The notes below the pieces were generated by a model, which ran no database searches, was not told the origin of the DNA, and worked only from the letters and a program-made list of their open reading frames with translations. A stretch of 64,000 nt of DNA from Cylindrodendrum hubeiense. Taxonomy: Eukaryota > Ascomycota > Sordariomycetes > Hypocreales > Nectriaceae. A program made the position numbers and the translations under genes. The stretch spans positions 59,554 to 123,553 of the forward strand of contig JAANBB010000079.1 in assembly GCA_014621425.1 (NCBI GenBank), given 5' to 3'. Below, in pieces: positions 20,661 to 33,067 of this stretch. The stretch's first letter is position 1; each line of letters starts with the position of its first letter.

Positions 20661-22840
20661 ATGGATCACGACGGGAATAGCGCAAACGCCGCAAAGCGCC
20701 GGCGCGGCCGCACGGCGACAGCCTGCATTGAGTGTCAGCGCAGGAAGAAGAAATGCAACCGTCAGTGGCCATGTAACCATTGCCAGGACCGCAGGATCGC
20801 CCACTTGTGCGATTTCGGGACTTCCGTGACGGCGAAGCGAGCCCGGTATGATAAACGCCTCTACCTTTTTGTTTTAGAGCAGGCTACTCACGCTCATGGG
20901 CTAGACCGAAGAGCATCTCATCGGCAATCGCTCATTCAGAGCAGCCACTCCCAGAAGCCGAGACAACGGTGACAACTGCGACAGCGACAACGAACACGGC
21001 GTCAACATCAGAGTACGGATCCGTCCTACTTCCAGATGCAGCCTCTGCCGTCCATACCCTCGGATATATCAAAAGCGGCATGTTTGAAGCCGTCATGGTA
21101 AACCCCACCCTGCACCTGTGATTATTTCCTTCATCTAATTATGATGCCCTAGAGTACACAAGAGTCGATGGATGACTCGCGATTGCTCGATTTGCCAGCT
21201 CCTGTTCTACAAGCAACTCGTGCCCTGCCGCCGCGGCCGTACACTGACATTCTCGTCCAAAATTTCTTCGATAGAGTAAACTATCATTATGGCATCCTGC
21301 ACCAGCCTTCATTTATGGTAGCTTACACAGCATGGTGGTCCCAACGGCGCGAGGCTCGATATTCGCGGAGCATCTCTGGCATTGCCATGGCGTGTCTACT
21401 TCTCCGAATATGCGCCAACTCAACTCAGTTCCTCTCATCTGCCACAAAGTCCCAGCTCGAGTCAGACCTTGGGGATTCGGTCGACAGTATCAGCAGTGAA
21501 TACCACATGGCAGCAGATATACTGAGCGACTTCCTCCCTACCGGAACCGGTGGCCTGGTTAACGCCCAGCAGCTCTTTCTAGCAGCCACGTGGCTCAAGG
21601 CGGAAGCAGAGTTTGTCAAGTCCTGGCATGAGTTGGCCTCCTGTGTAAGGCAAGCACAGGAAATCGGTATGTTGTTAAAATATGTACTTGACATCTAAAA
21701 GCTTTACTAAGGGCAGGAACCACTCAGGTATTCATCTCGATGATCTACCTAGCGGTATGACTGTGTTCGAAAGAGATTTAAGACGGAGGCTATGGTGTGC
21801 GGCGTATACCTGGGACAAGTACGTGCATCCTGTGTGTCTTCATTTCACATCACTAATAAACCACATCAAGATTTATGGCTGTTACATTTCATCGGCCGCC
21901 AATCATTCAACCTGGTGACTCAGTTTTGCCACCGAGCCAAAGTATTGATAACTCAGCCGCAAAGCCAGAAATTCCTTCTCCCATTGCTGCCAAGACACTC
22001 GAGAACCAACTTGCAAGGCACTTAGCGGAAGCTGAGCCTGCAACAAATACATATATTGACATGATGACATTTGCTCAAAATTGGTTATCTGAACTGCCAC
22101 CAGTCTTTCGCGTCGACGACCCAGACAGACGATGGGATATGGAATACCCACGTCTGGCCTTCCAACGACTACAGTTGCACTCTGTTGGCTACATGACACA
22201 GCTAATACTCCTCCGGCCGCACATCATATCACAGTCGAATGCTGCCCACGTCGACCAACTAGAAACAGAACGATTGCTTTCCGTACATCATGCCGTCGAT
22301 ATCAGCCTAAAGGCCATGGCTGTGAGCAAATCATTCTTCGATCTATGTTTTCCACAAGACGCCAAATATTTCATGGTGTCTTTCTGCCCTTTCGATAACG
22401 CGGCGTTGCTGTGTTCCCTACTGTTACACAATACTGAGGGAGACAAAGTACCGAGACGCCTCGAAGTCGTGGCAGCAATCGGAACAGCTCTGTATATTTC
22501 TCACCGTCTACGAGGTCACTCGAAAATGTCCGATGTGACTTGCAGCATCCTTACCTCACTCATATCACGCCTAAGCCTTAGGCCAGGTGAGAAAGAAATG
22601 TTGGACAATGCTGCTCGGTCTGGGGAGATTCGCATAAACGGCGCCAGTACTGGTCAACGCGAATCCGAACCCGAATCCGAGAATACCGATGGCCAACTAC
22701 CAATGAGCAGTGAATTCGATCTCCTAGATGCATCCTTAGCCACTGGCGATGGGGCACATGGGATAGACCTCGGGATTTTGGATGGATTGTGGGATTGGCA
22801 GAGCTTGCAGTTGGATTTTGTTGGGGAGAGCCTTGTGTAA
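20661..22840 (+). CDS. Zn2Cys6 fungal-type transcription factor
   Basis: Nuclear DNA-binding regulator, 650 residues. Exons: 20661-20845, 20905-21097, 21153-21666, 21728-21818, 21871-22840. The binuclear zinc cluster has Cys at residues 22, 25, 32, 38, 41 and 50 (C-x2-C-x6-C-x5-C-x2-C-x8-C) preceded by a basic KRRRGR run. A Thr/Ala-rich linker leads to the fungal-specific regulatory domain. It contains FFDRVNYHYGILHQPSF and, across the exon 4/5 junction, FERDLRRRLWCAAYTWDKF. The acidic C-terminus may activate transcription. Intron 1 is the least certain: a shorter 32-nt alternative also keeps frame. It probably regulates the divergent SDR and perhaps the downstream reductase and esterase. Confidence 0.88.
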
Positions 22841-23620
22841 GGCAATTATTATTTACCTCACCCCTGGCCAATACCTTCACCAAATGCCTCCATCGCCGCA
22901 GTTTTGCCAATAAAATTAAGACCGTTAACTCCAGCGCCTCATTGCGGAAAAGGTACGCAATCTGGTGCGGAGCGGGCGGAGTGGGCTCCCGTGGAACGAC
23001 TAGCCCACGGGCCGAGGTATAATTCCGCGATGGAGAGCTCAAGGGTGGATTCTCCGCTTGATCCGCCGCCCGAAGACTGGGGTCGAGAGCTTCTGGGCTG
23101 TCCGTTGGTCTTCACCGTCTATCAAACAGGGGCAGAACATTAAAATGCATTGCATATTTGCGTCATAATGCGTGTTAATTGGCCTGCCTGCCTGTCCCTG
23201 TCCCATAAACTCAACTCCGTCATTCCGCAATGATAGTTTGTTAGGGCCGCCCACCCACTCGGTCACACCACACCCCTATCGCCGTGGTTTGCGTGAGGGG
23301 AAGCTGTTTCATGGCAGTATTAAGCGCCACAGCAAGCTGTAGTCCGGCTTTTAGATCCGGAGTTTAGATTTAACATGATAAACGACGGGTAAAGACACTC
23401 GACACGCAGCACTTAAATATCGTCCCTGAGAATGTAGAGGAGTAATTAAGCCTTCCTAGCAACCCAAGCATTCCAATCAATCCGGAACCGTCTTTGTCAG
23501 TCCTATACATCTGCCATCACCCGCTTCGCATCAAACCAGGCTTTTGTTGAGATCCAGCATCGCTTTCAACATTCTCCAATCACCGAATTTTCGTACCCGA
23601 TCCGAAAACTACCAGCAACA
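22841..23620. other. Intergenic region before the aldo-keto reductase
   Basis: No gene seen. The right end is the presumed promoter and leader of the reductase. No TATA box stands out. Confidence 0.4.
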
Positions 23621-25119
23621 ATGGCTCTCCCTTTCGCCCCGCCTCCCAAGGGTCCCCTTGCTCGATACCGACTGTTGTCGCCTTCAGCCGCCGTCCGAGT
23701 CAGCCCTTTGTGTCTCGGAACTATGAACTTTGGCGACGCCTGGTAAGACTTCGCATTAAAAGAAGCGCCCTATTTCGGAAATACTGACTCTTGTTCAGGA
23801 CCAGTTACATGGGCGAGTGTGACCAAGCTACAACCGAGTCCATCCTTGACTTTTATTATGATCAGGTGAGTTAATGCGAACAGTCAAACAATAGGAGAGA
23901 CACTAACATTTTTAAAGGGAGGTTAGTTACGGATGTCTTGCATAATTTTTTGTTTTCACTGACCGGAATAGGAAACTTCCTCGACACTGCGAACAACTAC
24001 CAGTTCCAGGAATCCGAGAGACGGATCGGAGAGTGGATGAAGAAGCGAGGTGTGCGCGACGAAATGGGTCAGTTACCTCTAAAATGTGTCGTGCGCTACA
24101 AGACTAACATCTGAACCAGTCCTTGCTACCAAGTACACGATTAACTTTAACGGTGGCCCCCATGCTACGAACATCATGGCGAACTTTACTGGAAACGGCA
24201 CCAAGAGCATGTTTGTTTCAATCCGCAACAGCTTGAAGAACCTCCAGACCGACTATGTTGACATCGTAAGGATTACCCAGGCTTCAATTTTCATTTTCAA
24301 TTCTAACAATCGCCATAGCTCTATGTCCACTGGTGGGACTACAGCACGTCGATCCCTGAGCTGATGCAGTCACTCAACCAGCTTGTGGTCTCTGGAAAGG
24401 TCCTGTACCTGGGTGTTAGCGACACTCCTGCCTGGGTCGTGGCGTAAGAAACGGACCCCTTCTCTTGTCCCGCACTCCAGCTCACTTATTTCAATACAGC
24501 AAGGCCAATGCGTATGCTAGGCAGCACGGGCTCCGACCATTCTCTGTATACCAAGGCCGTTGGTCCGCAGCTGAGCGTGATTTCGAGCGAGAGATCATCC
24601 CCATGTGCAAAGATGAGGGCATGGGTATTGCACCCTGGGGATCTCTTGGAGGGGGCAAGTTCAAGTCTGAGGAGCAGCGCAAATCGCAAGAAGGCCGCCA
24701 AGGCGAGGCCAGTGAGGCCCAGATCCAGGCCAGCAAGGTTCTCGAGTCGATCGCCAAGCGCAAGGATACAATTATCACCAGCGTCGCTCTTGCCTACGTT
24801 ATGCACAAGAGGCCATATGTTTACCCTATCGTGGGCGGTCGAAAGGTGGATCACCTCAAGGGCAATATTGAGGCGCTCACCCTCAGCCTGAGCGAAGAGG
24901 ATATTAAGGAGATTGACGACGCCGTGAAATTTGAACTCGGATTCCCTCATAACTTCCTCACTCAGGCCGGACAGTCCAACGGAACCCAGGACGTCTGGTT
25001 GTTGAAGATGGGCGGCACATTCGACTATGTGCCCGACAACAAGGTAAGCTCATCAAGTTTTAACCCTCACGTTGTAGAACACAGCTGACCAATACCAGCC
25101 CATCTCGCCCGCCAAGTAA
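23621..25119 (+). CDS. Aldo-keto reductase (aryl-alcohol dehydrogenase/norsolorinate reductase type)
   Basis: A 374-residue NADP(H)-dependent reductase of the AKR9-like group. Exons: 23621-23742, 23799-23865, 23918-23921, 23972-24067, 24120-24265, 24319-24443, 24500-25043, 25099-25119. Exon 3 has only 4 nt and is essential for the [12 protein letters not shown] junction. The tetrad residues are present: Asp and Tyr in that motif, Lys in LATKY, and His in LYVHWWD. Near the C-terminus [18 protein letters not shown] forms the cofactor-binding strand and helix. The final exon encodes six residues. Relatives act on aryl aldehydes or polyketide intermediates. It lies between the Zn2Cys6 factor and the esterase, so a shared pathway is possible. 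Confidence 0.9.
23918..23921 (+). other. 4-nt microexon of the aldo-keto reductase
   Basis: The sequence GGAG lies between a 52-nt intron (GTGAGT donor, ACTAAC branch, AAAG acceptor) and a 50-nt intron (GTTAGT donor, CTGAC branch, ATAG acceptor). Splicing the flanks directly shifts the frame; the microexon supplies Gly plus one base of the next Gly. Confidence 0.8.
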
Positions 25120-25904
25120 TTTAAAGGGTGAGCAGAAGCTATGCCTTTGGGTATATCAATGGCAATAAATACAAAGTCGCGATCTTGGTCACTGGGAGAG
25201 ATGGCAAATGAAGCTCCTTGCATACTTTTGCACTGTATCACCTAGCTGTTCTTTACAATTCAACTATTATTCCGCCAAAATTTATCTAAGTGTAGTAGTA
25301 TTTGAATTGATTTCTCAATCATCTGATATCATATGACTCAGAGAGTAGCAATGACGCACTATGCCACAAAGGTGCTCCCGGCCACATCTGGCCTGCTGAC
25401 GACATATCTCGTCACCACATACCATAGAGTAATCACGAGGCGACCTAGATGACAGCTACAGCACACATGTAAATATATGGTGGGCACTGCCAGAGCACGG
25501 ATGACACGCAATGTAATTCCAACCGATTTATTCTCCATTTTCCTGGAGGAGGACATGTTGTGTGTTCACCTCCCTCTATGTCACCTCATCTAACAACCAG
25601 ACCCTAGTTTGCATTCCTTTTATAGATGCAAACCCAGCCATGTAATACTTTTAGTAAAATGTTAGTAGAGCCAAGTCAACTTGAATATCAGACATTCAGG
25701 ATCTCGTCAAAACTCGAAGGATGAGAACGTCGATGCGGTAGCGCGATTTCTTGAGGATGCTGGCTATTGCGGTTTGTGCTAGAGCAAAACTAACTGCAAG
25801 CAGCAAATTTATACAGCACTACTAATGGTACAACAATATTTTAAATACAAGAGATGACTCGGAAATAAATACCAAGGAAGAGGGTTCCATGTTCGCAATA
25901 TGGT
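25120..25904. other. Convergent 3' spacer
   Basis: Lies between the 3' ends of the reductase and the esterase. No gene, only scattered short frames. Confidence 0.45.
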
Positions 25905-27803
25905 CTAGTACCACCTGGCCTGGTTCCAGAACTTCGCCTTGTCGGTCAGGAGGTCATCAGTCTGGGTGTACATGGTGGTGTTGAAGACCAGCTCCGTAGC
26001 CGCAGTGTCCTCGTTGTACTGAGGCCAGTACAGCTTATCATCCGACCACTTCTTGTTGGGGTTACCAGTCAGGACGAAGGACATCAGGTACTTCTGCATG
26101 ATGACGGCGGTGGTTGCGTTCACTGAAGAGCTACCTCCCATGCCACCACCTCCGGGGCCACCGGTGGTGGAGTTGGAAGAGGAGACTCCGCTTGGGGTGG
26201 CGCTGGAGGAAGAAGTTGCGCTCACACTGGCGCTTGAGCTCGAGCTCGAGCTGGAACTGCTCGAGGACAGAGTATAGGTGCTGTACCCTGTGAGGAGTTA
26301 GTACATACCCACACTAGACAGCACTCGTTGAACTCACAGTAGTAGCTTTGGTCAGTTCCGTGGGTGGCCTGGTCCAGGGCAACCATGGCATTCCACGTCT
26401 TGTTGCCGAGCGCGTCAGTAGCCGCAAGGTTATGCGCCGTCAGGTCGAAGTGCTGCTTCATGTCAGAGAAGCGGAGGCCGGCGCTCTCGTAATCGTCGGC
26501 AGGGTAAAGAGCCAGAGCTTCATCCACAACCGAGTCCTCGATGGCGGGGAAGAAGATGCGGAGATAGGTGGCTACATCAGCCTCGGTGTCAACTCCCGTG
26601 TAGGCCTGGCTGTTGGCCTCGTGCTGCTCGTGACTGAGGACGACGGGGCCGGTGAAGTTGAAGCGGTTCTGGTAGAATTGGGCCTCGTCTGGGGGGGTTC
26701 AGCAATTGATGACTAGTGTAATGCAATGGAGGAAAGGACTTACACGTATCGGCAACAATTTCGCCATCTACGCGGGGCTGGAACTGGTAGTCGTATGCGT
26801 CGACGACGTCGTCGGCAGCGCTGGTGAGTGTGGCGAAGTCAACCTCGCGCATGCAGTCCAGGTGGCCATCAGTGCAGCCAACAGCGGTGGAGACATTCTG
26901 CCAGAAAGCCTATTCAATGTATTAGCGGCCCATTTTGTGATTTAATACAGTATTCTGAGTCAAACTCACCTCGGCATGCTGGTGGCCAGCGCCGGGAACA
27001 AATCCGGGGGACATAACATAGGCACGGTCGAAGAGCTGCTCAGCGCGGCCGGCGAATCTCTAAAATAAAGTCAGTAAGTGATCAATCCCCTTGCAGTTCC
27101 ACATCCTGGATTTTCGTACCGTAAATTGAAACAGGGTCTGGGATCCTCCGGCAGAAAAGCCGACGGCAGTCACCTCATCCTTATTGCCACCGAACTTGCC
27201 AATGTACTTCTGAACCCACTCGAACGCATGCTGGACATCCCAAATGGCAGTGTTGGAGGTACCGCCCTCATGGAGGAAAGTCGGTCCGTTGGCAAGACCC
27301 GTCATTCCCAGTCGGTAGTTGTAAGCGACGAAGATGAACTCGGTGCTCAGATCGAAGAGACCCTCGGGGGTGTTCTGCGACTTGCTGCCACCGGTGAAAC
27401 CTCCACCATAAGTCCAGACCATGACGGGGAGCTTCTTGCCCGCCGAGTTGGCGGGAGCCCAGACATCGAGGAACAGGCAATCCTCCTCGGAGCTGCAGTC
27501 GACATCAGCATCCGCAAGCGATCCGGTGTTGAGTTCTGTCTCGACTGCGGGCCACTGCGGCTGGGCCCAGCGGAGATCTCCAGTGGGAGCTTTGGCGAAG
27601 CGGATGTTCTGGTACTTCCAGTATCCAACTGTCGAATTTCCGGCGACGGCGGCGACGTCGCAATAGTCGAGAGAGACCGTCGGGGTGGCCTGGGCTGTCG
27701 AGGTGGTTGTGGCCTTGGCCTTTACCTGGTTAGCCTTGGGGATTTTGGCCGCCAGGGCGCCAGAGGCCGCCAGGGAAAGTAGTAGGTTGGAGAGCAGATG
27801 CAT
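25905..27803 (-). CDS. Secreted type-B carboxylesterase/lipase
   Basis: A 557-residue alpha/beta hydrolase. Exons in transcript order: 27803-27120, 27059-26970, 26909-26744, 26688-26338, 26287-25905. A signal peptide (about 1-18) is followed by EEDCLFLDVWAP, the oxyanion-loop run TYGGGFTGGS, and GFSAGG with the nucleophile Ser near 217. A likely catalytic His is in QATHGTDQSYY. After the last intron a poly-Ser run and a Ser/Thr/Gly-rich segment (26100-26270) form a flexible insertion before the final domain. It hydrolyses carboxylic esters outside the cell; the acyl substrate is unknown. The spliced Trp at the exon 4/5 junction makes that boundary slightly less certain than the others. Confidence 0.9.
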
Positions 27804-30800
27804 TGTTGAGTCTCGAGGTGAGGCGGGATACTGATGAACTGGATGGAGCTGATTGATTAGATGGGCGCCATCCGCATCTTATAAGTCATGGCAGCTGCCC
27901 TCAGCGCATCCACGCCAGTTCGCTACCAAGGTCTGGATTTGCGCATCACGACGTCAATTCCAAGGTCTGAGCGAGTACCGCCGATATTACCCACTACCGA
28001 AGGGGCCATGAAGATGCGCATGGCCTCGTCATCCTCGGACGTGGCCCCGACCGTTCTACCCCAGACTCTCCGGTGTTTAAGCTTCCACGCGGAGGACATT
28101 TCCATCTGCAGCTTAGTGGCATGGCTGTGCGAAGAAGCATAGAAGAAAGGGAGATCGCCAGACGCGGAACATGCCGTGCCATTGTCAGGATAGGGCAGGT
28201 ATTCCCATGCAAGTATTACCGGGCCCATTTATCCCATACGCGTACCGTTTACAGGGCAGAGAACGTCTGTGCTGGTCTCTGTAAGTCGCCCTACCACGCT
28301 GCACTGGACCACGACGATTTCTCGGTGAATTGATGCTCAACTTCAAAAAGCCGAGTGTATTTCTGCCTTCCGACGTCGGGACGCATGGTTCAACGCCGCA
28401 ATGGGCAAGTTTCGACCACACATTGCTTCAGACATGTGAAACGCTTCTATGAAGGACCTCAGCATCGTAAGCCTGTGGACCGGATTTGCCGGTACTCGCA
28501 AGACTCATCCAGGTCGCAATTTGGCTCGTCTTACGAGGTCTGCGAATAATCACGATCAAAATACTGACCTGCTATCCTTTGGCATGTGACGGTTCAGGCC
28601 GTTTCAGATGTACATCAAGAAATCATCGGGCTGAGCTCGTCGTCATCGCCAGAGCCGCTCTTAGCGTCGGGCGTTTTTAGTGGGAGACGCTACCATGATC
28701 TTGCCACAGCACGGCCACACTCGGGCGCTCAGCGTCTTGCATACGTGGGCAAGCAACGTAATTGATGAAGCAAGTATACAAAGTGGAAATACAGAAACCA
28801 ATGCTTCAAAGGTGTCGACAAGGGACCGAAGCACCGAGGGACGGAGGCCAAGGCCGAGAACCGAAGCGACAGAAGGGTGCCGACGGCGATTGACGACCGA
28901 AAGAAGGAGGTCAATGCAGGAACCGGAGCGACAGAAAGACGCCGACGGTGATTGACGGCCAATGCCAGTTTATTTTGTGGCTTTCCGGAATCATTCCAGT
29001 AAAGGAAGCTCTATTATGGCTTGAATGGGCAACTGGATAGCGGTTTGCTTCGAAGAGCATCCAGGCGCGGGATCATACGCATAGCGGCGCATGCAAAGAA
29101 GCCACACGAGGACGTAACACCAAACAACCAGATTGGTGCGCTTTATTACACCGCAGTGGCACCTTCCTCGGGTCTAAGTCCATAGCAGTTCGGTATCCAC
29201 GTCGATTTGAGCTAATATGCGCAAGTTCATCACGTCCATAGAAGTCTCCTAGGAATAACACGAGGCTCTGCCAAGGCCCGCGAGTGTCATTTTTATCTGA
29301 CATGGTCGTGCAGGGGTCCTTCAGTGTGCAAATTGTCACACGCATGGTATTCGAAAGGCAATCGTTTCCAGGATCCAGGCTCATCGCCACTCCAACACAA
29401 ATCTTGGATATGGACTCATCCGCTGGTCTACTCACATCTGAGCTTTGATGAATGAATCCGATGATTAAACGCAGCATGCTAAAATCCCACTTTCCTACCA
29501 ATACATACGATGTATTGGCCTTGGGGTTGCGTCACTGCGTTTTAATATGGCCAGATGTTGCGAACGATGTGTCGCCAACAGTAGCGGCCAGACATAAGTG
29601 GACTTCAAACTAAGCATGCTATCTGACCACAACCTTAACGCCAATGTTCAAGTCCCAGGGACAGAAGTTCCTCTGTTAAAAAATGTGCACATATCGCCCA
29701 GAGCGTCTCAGTCTCCCGCAACGCCGGTGGGGGCTCATATGATACCAGCCAAGTTCAAAACCTAGTGGCAGCTCACTTCACTGGTTGGTGGAATAGTCTC
29801 CAGTTTGAACACCAGGGATTCCCATGCCAGGCCTCCCTTAGCTTTCGTGTAGAACCGTGGCTCGATTCCTTGATTTCGTCCACTTTTAGGCGTTTGAACT
29901 TCCTGACTCTCGTCGCACTCCATAGCAGGCGGCTCATAATCTTGTCTCGGCAATCACCGTCCAAGCGTTCATGAGCAAGGCTGCCCTGGCCACTCAGCCC
30001 ATATCGCCGGTATGATCCCTACCCGACCAGGGTGGTGCATACGCCCTCGGGCTTTTTAGTCCAATCGGAGTTGGATCAACCGCTGTTGACACTGAGCTAA
30101 CGGATGTGTTCCGGTTCTACAGCCGCGTTTCCTCCAACCAGTTCAAACGAGCTGTTTAGGGGCGTTGAAAGGAAGCCCCTTTTCACTGTCAATTAAATAC
30201 GAAGAGCGGACGTGATCCCGGAGGAGTCTAGGCCTTACAAATAGATGTGGGGGTCATGCATATCATTACCCAGTCAGGTCGATACATACGCGTCCGCGAA
30301 ATGACCGACTTCCACACTCGGCCGATCACATAATGGCAGGATACCGCTTCGTTTCAAGCTCCTTGCGGTAGTCTCAATAAAACAAGTCGAGCAGGTCAGT
30401 TCCAGACAGACCTGGCCATGTGTCAAGCTTTGGGGGTTGCCACCCAAGACTTGAGGATTTACGAGGTTCCTCCTATTTGCTCGTTGGGCTTAGTTCAAAG
30501 AAGAGGCGAAACGCCAATGAAGTGACCTCATCCACCTGATCGGTCGACCATACTCACCATTTCGACCTATTCCACCAATCGTAGCACTCGAACATGCCGG
30601 TTCTCTCGATTGACTTACGGATCCCATCGCAGCCAGCCGAGGTGCCACGCACATGAACACTCCGGTTCGGCGTGCTACCAATGGAGTCGAGCTCAATCTC
30701 ATTGAGCCTCCCGCTCAGCAGTCTCGGGGTCTATCATGTCGTCAACAGATGGACCGGATTCCGATAAACCAACGACGATCTGATGGCCCAGTGCACAGGT

Positions 30801-31996
30801 AGGCGATTGGTAGGCCACGAGAATTGGACATGTGAGCTTTGGGCAGGAACACTTGTCACCGACTTAGTTGTTCGTCAACACAGCCCAGCAACATCTCAAC
30901 GTCTAACATTTCCAGTGACCTAGTCATCCTAAGGCTACAATAATGCTCACATCATGAGAGAATGAAAGGGTTTGTTTATTGTGAATATATATAAGATCCT
31001 TTGAGACAAAGTTGTATGCATGCGAAGAGTAGCTTGCGTCGTCCATCCCTGAGTGGTACGCGTGTCTTCCCCTTCTGCGCCTGAACGTTGGTAATGGCAT
31101 TCACTCCCCTCCATAAGTGTGCATTGGCTAATCTGGGAAAGAGTAAGCATCGAGCATTCAATGAGATCACCTCTTACCCCTCGGCAATCGACTCTGTCGT
31201 TCTTTCTCTTCATCCACCGCTACCGTCGGTCCGACAGCTACATCGTTCAACTGCATCCCCATTGGATCATTCTTTTGTTCAGTTTGGCCGACGCGACCAA
31301 CGCCGCCTAGCCCTCGAAGAGCTGCATTCTCACACCATCAGCCTGAAGCTGACAACACTCTCGGTATGAGAGCCACGATTCACGGACGGTGGCGAGAGCC
31401 ATACAGCCCAGAGGTAAGGTTGGTGACACTTCGGAAGCAGAGAGACGGTTCCAACCTTCATTGTGCACGAAACAGGGGCGTAGAAGATCCCGTACCTTGT
31501 TGTCACAATCACATCATCATAACCTCATGACCCGGTAGCCACCAACACCGCCATGTCCACCATGTGTGTCGAGCTCTACCGAGCTGCCCGAAACGAAGTC
31601 GAATAATCGGATTAGCTTCACATTATAGAGGCTACAAAACCCAGGATGCACTATGGATACGTGTTGGTTGGTGTATTGTTGCGAAGACGAACATGGAGTT
31701 CAGCTGTGGAGAAAGGGTGCCGATCAAGATGGGGGTTGCCAGCAACTGACCGCTGGGCGGTGATGAGCTCCTAGGGTGGCCATGGAGTTAGAGTAGCCAT
31801 CTTCTCGCGGCATTGCTCTATTACCTCCATGGCCAGCCCACAAGGTGTCGATGTCAAAACAACGGGTTCTTGGACACGGCGTGACCTTGTTGGCTTCGGC
31901 CACCATATAAAGATCAGTCAAAACACCCACTACCCACTACCCGAAGAATCATTTGCCCAAAAACTCACAAGTACGGACCTCTTCCTCAAACAGCAA
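27804..31996. other. 4.2 kb gene-empty region
   Basis: No supported gene. The first 100 bp is the esterase promoter (TATAAG at 27878-27883). Two imperfect 40-bp units (28859-28900 and 28921-28960) share GCGACAGAA and GCCGACGG plus GATTGACG. A 134-codon minus-strand frame (start near 29477) is polar and unlike any family I know. The right end, with CATATAAAG at 31903-31911, is the F-box gene promoter. Base composition is not AT-biased, so RIP is not indicated here. Confidence 0.45.
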
Positions 31997-33067
31997 ATGA
32001 CCATGTCCCTCTCTAGATGCAAAGCTGCCCTATCCAGGGTCAACCCAATGACATCAGCACTACAGCAATCACAAGCGGTACAGGAGGTACAGGAAGTGCA
32101 GGAGACGCAGGATCTAAACTGCGCCATCCTTCAGTTGCCAGTCGAGTTACTACTTCTGATAGTAGAAAAATTGCCCAATCACAACCGAACCGCCGTTTCC
32201 CAAACCTGTCGCTCAATGCAAATTGCCCTTGGTCGTCTACTCCCTTCTGCTCGTAACCTTATACGCGAAGACTTCCTCGAGTTCCTCGCCACCCTCGCCC
32301 GCGATCTACCAGACTGGTGGGTTTGCGAGCAGTGCGTCAAACTCCATCGTTCCCGCAAGTTTGACAATTCGAAACGGATAGCGGACAGCCGCTGTTCCAG
32401 GACTCCTCGCTCGAATTCTTACTACTGGATGAACAGCGAATCACGTCTCTGTCATCAGCATGTGCAACTCGCCCTCAAGTATGCACGCATGGATAACCGA
32501 AAGTGGGCGTACCAGAAATATCTCGATGCTGTCTTGGCCCCGCGCCACATGACGACAGGCGCAAAGACGCCGGGGCTTAAATACCGGGCATCGTATTACC
32601 CCAAGATCGTCAAGGGAAGGTTCTTGATACTCGGAGTACTTCGCTTCGAAAAGAACAAGAACGTGGTCTCGGCGGATACCATCCGCCACATGACCATATG
32701 TATGCACCAATACTTTTGCGTTTCTGACCTGATCCTGTTAGAAAGGCTCCAGGCGCTTAACCCACAACCTCCACTAAACCCAACACTCGCACTCTCGACG
32801 GCTATAGGCGCGGGGCTCAAGAACGAGGGCGTCGAGGCTCGCGGGTTCTGCCCTCAATGTCCGACCGACTTCTCCTTTAGGGCCACTCCTAATCGAGCTG
32901 CGCTCTGTTTCTGGCAGGATCTGGGACCAGAGGGGTCCCCGTTGAACCTGACCTGGAGGGTACATGTGGACAATACTTCGTCTGCAGATAACCCCATCAT
33001 CGTCTGTCATAAGGAACCCGGAAGCATTCGGAGTCTATACGAATCGGGTTTCGGGAAACGTGTCTAA
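31997..33067 (+). CDS. F-box-like protein
   Basis: 356 residues, single exon. An F-box-like motif near residues 38-80 reads CAILQLPVELLLLIVEKL and then TCRSMQIALGRLL, which would dock to Skp1 in an SCF ubiquitin ligase. The rest has a Cys pair (VCEQCVKLHRSRKF) and a CPQC motif but no WD40 or LRR repeats, so the target-binding part is unrecognised. I chose the ATG at 31997 because a TATA-like CATATAAAG at 31903-31911 lies inside the longer frame that would start at 31829. A Val/Gln/Glu-rich low-complexity run precedes the F-box. Confidence 0.65.
   Translation: MTMSLSRCKAALSRVNPMTSALQQSQAVQEVQEVQETQDLNCAILQLPVELLLLIVEKLPNHNRTAVSQTCRSMQIALGRLLPSARNLIREDFLEFLATLARDLPDWWVCEQCVKLHRSRKFDNSKRIADSRCSRTPRSNSYYWMNSESRLCHQHVQLALKYARMDNRKWAYQKYLDAVLAPRHMTTGAKTPGLKYRASYYPKIVKGRFLILGVLRFEKNKNVVSADTIRHMTICMHQYFCVSDLILLERLQALNPQPPLNPTLALSTAIGAGLKNEGVEARGFCPQCPTDFSFRATPNRAALCFWQDLGPEGSPLNLTWRVHVDNTSSADNPIIVCHKEPGSIRSLYESGFGKRV

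Noticed and set aside
20846..20877. 32-nt first intron in the Zn2Cys6 gene
   Set aside because: Keeps frame but is shorter than typical fungal introns; the 59-nt alternative ending at 20904 also keeps frame and was preferred.
27078..27782. Long plus-strand frame opposite the esterase first exon
   Set aside because: Mirror of the esterase coding sequence; the minus strand holds the signal peptide and GxSxG motif.
28680..28960. Arg/Glu-rich plus-strand frame
   Set aside because: Generated by two imperfect 40-bp units; no coding signal beyond the repeat.
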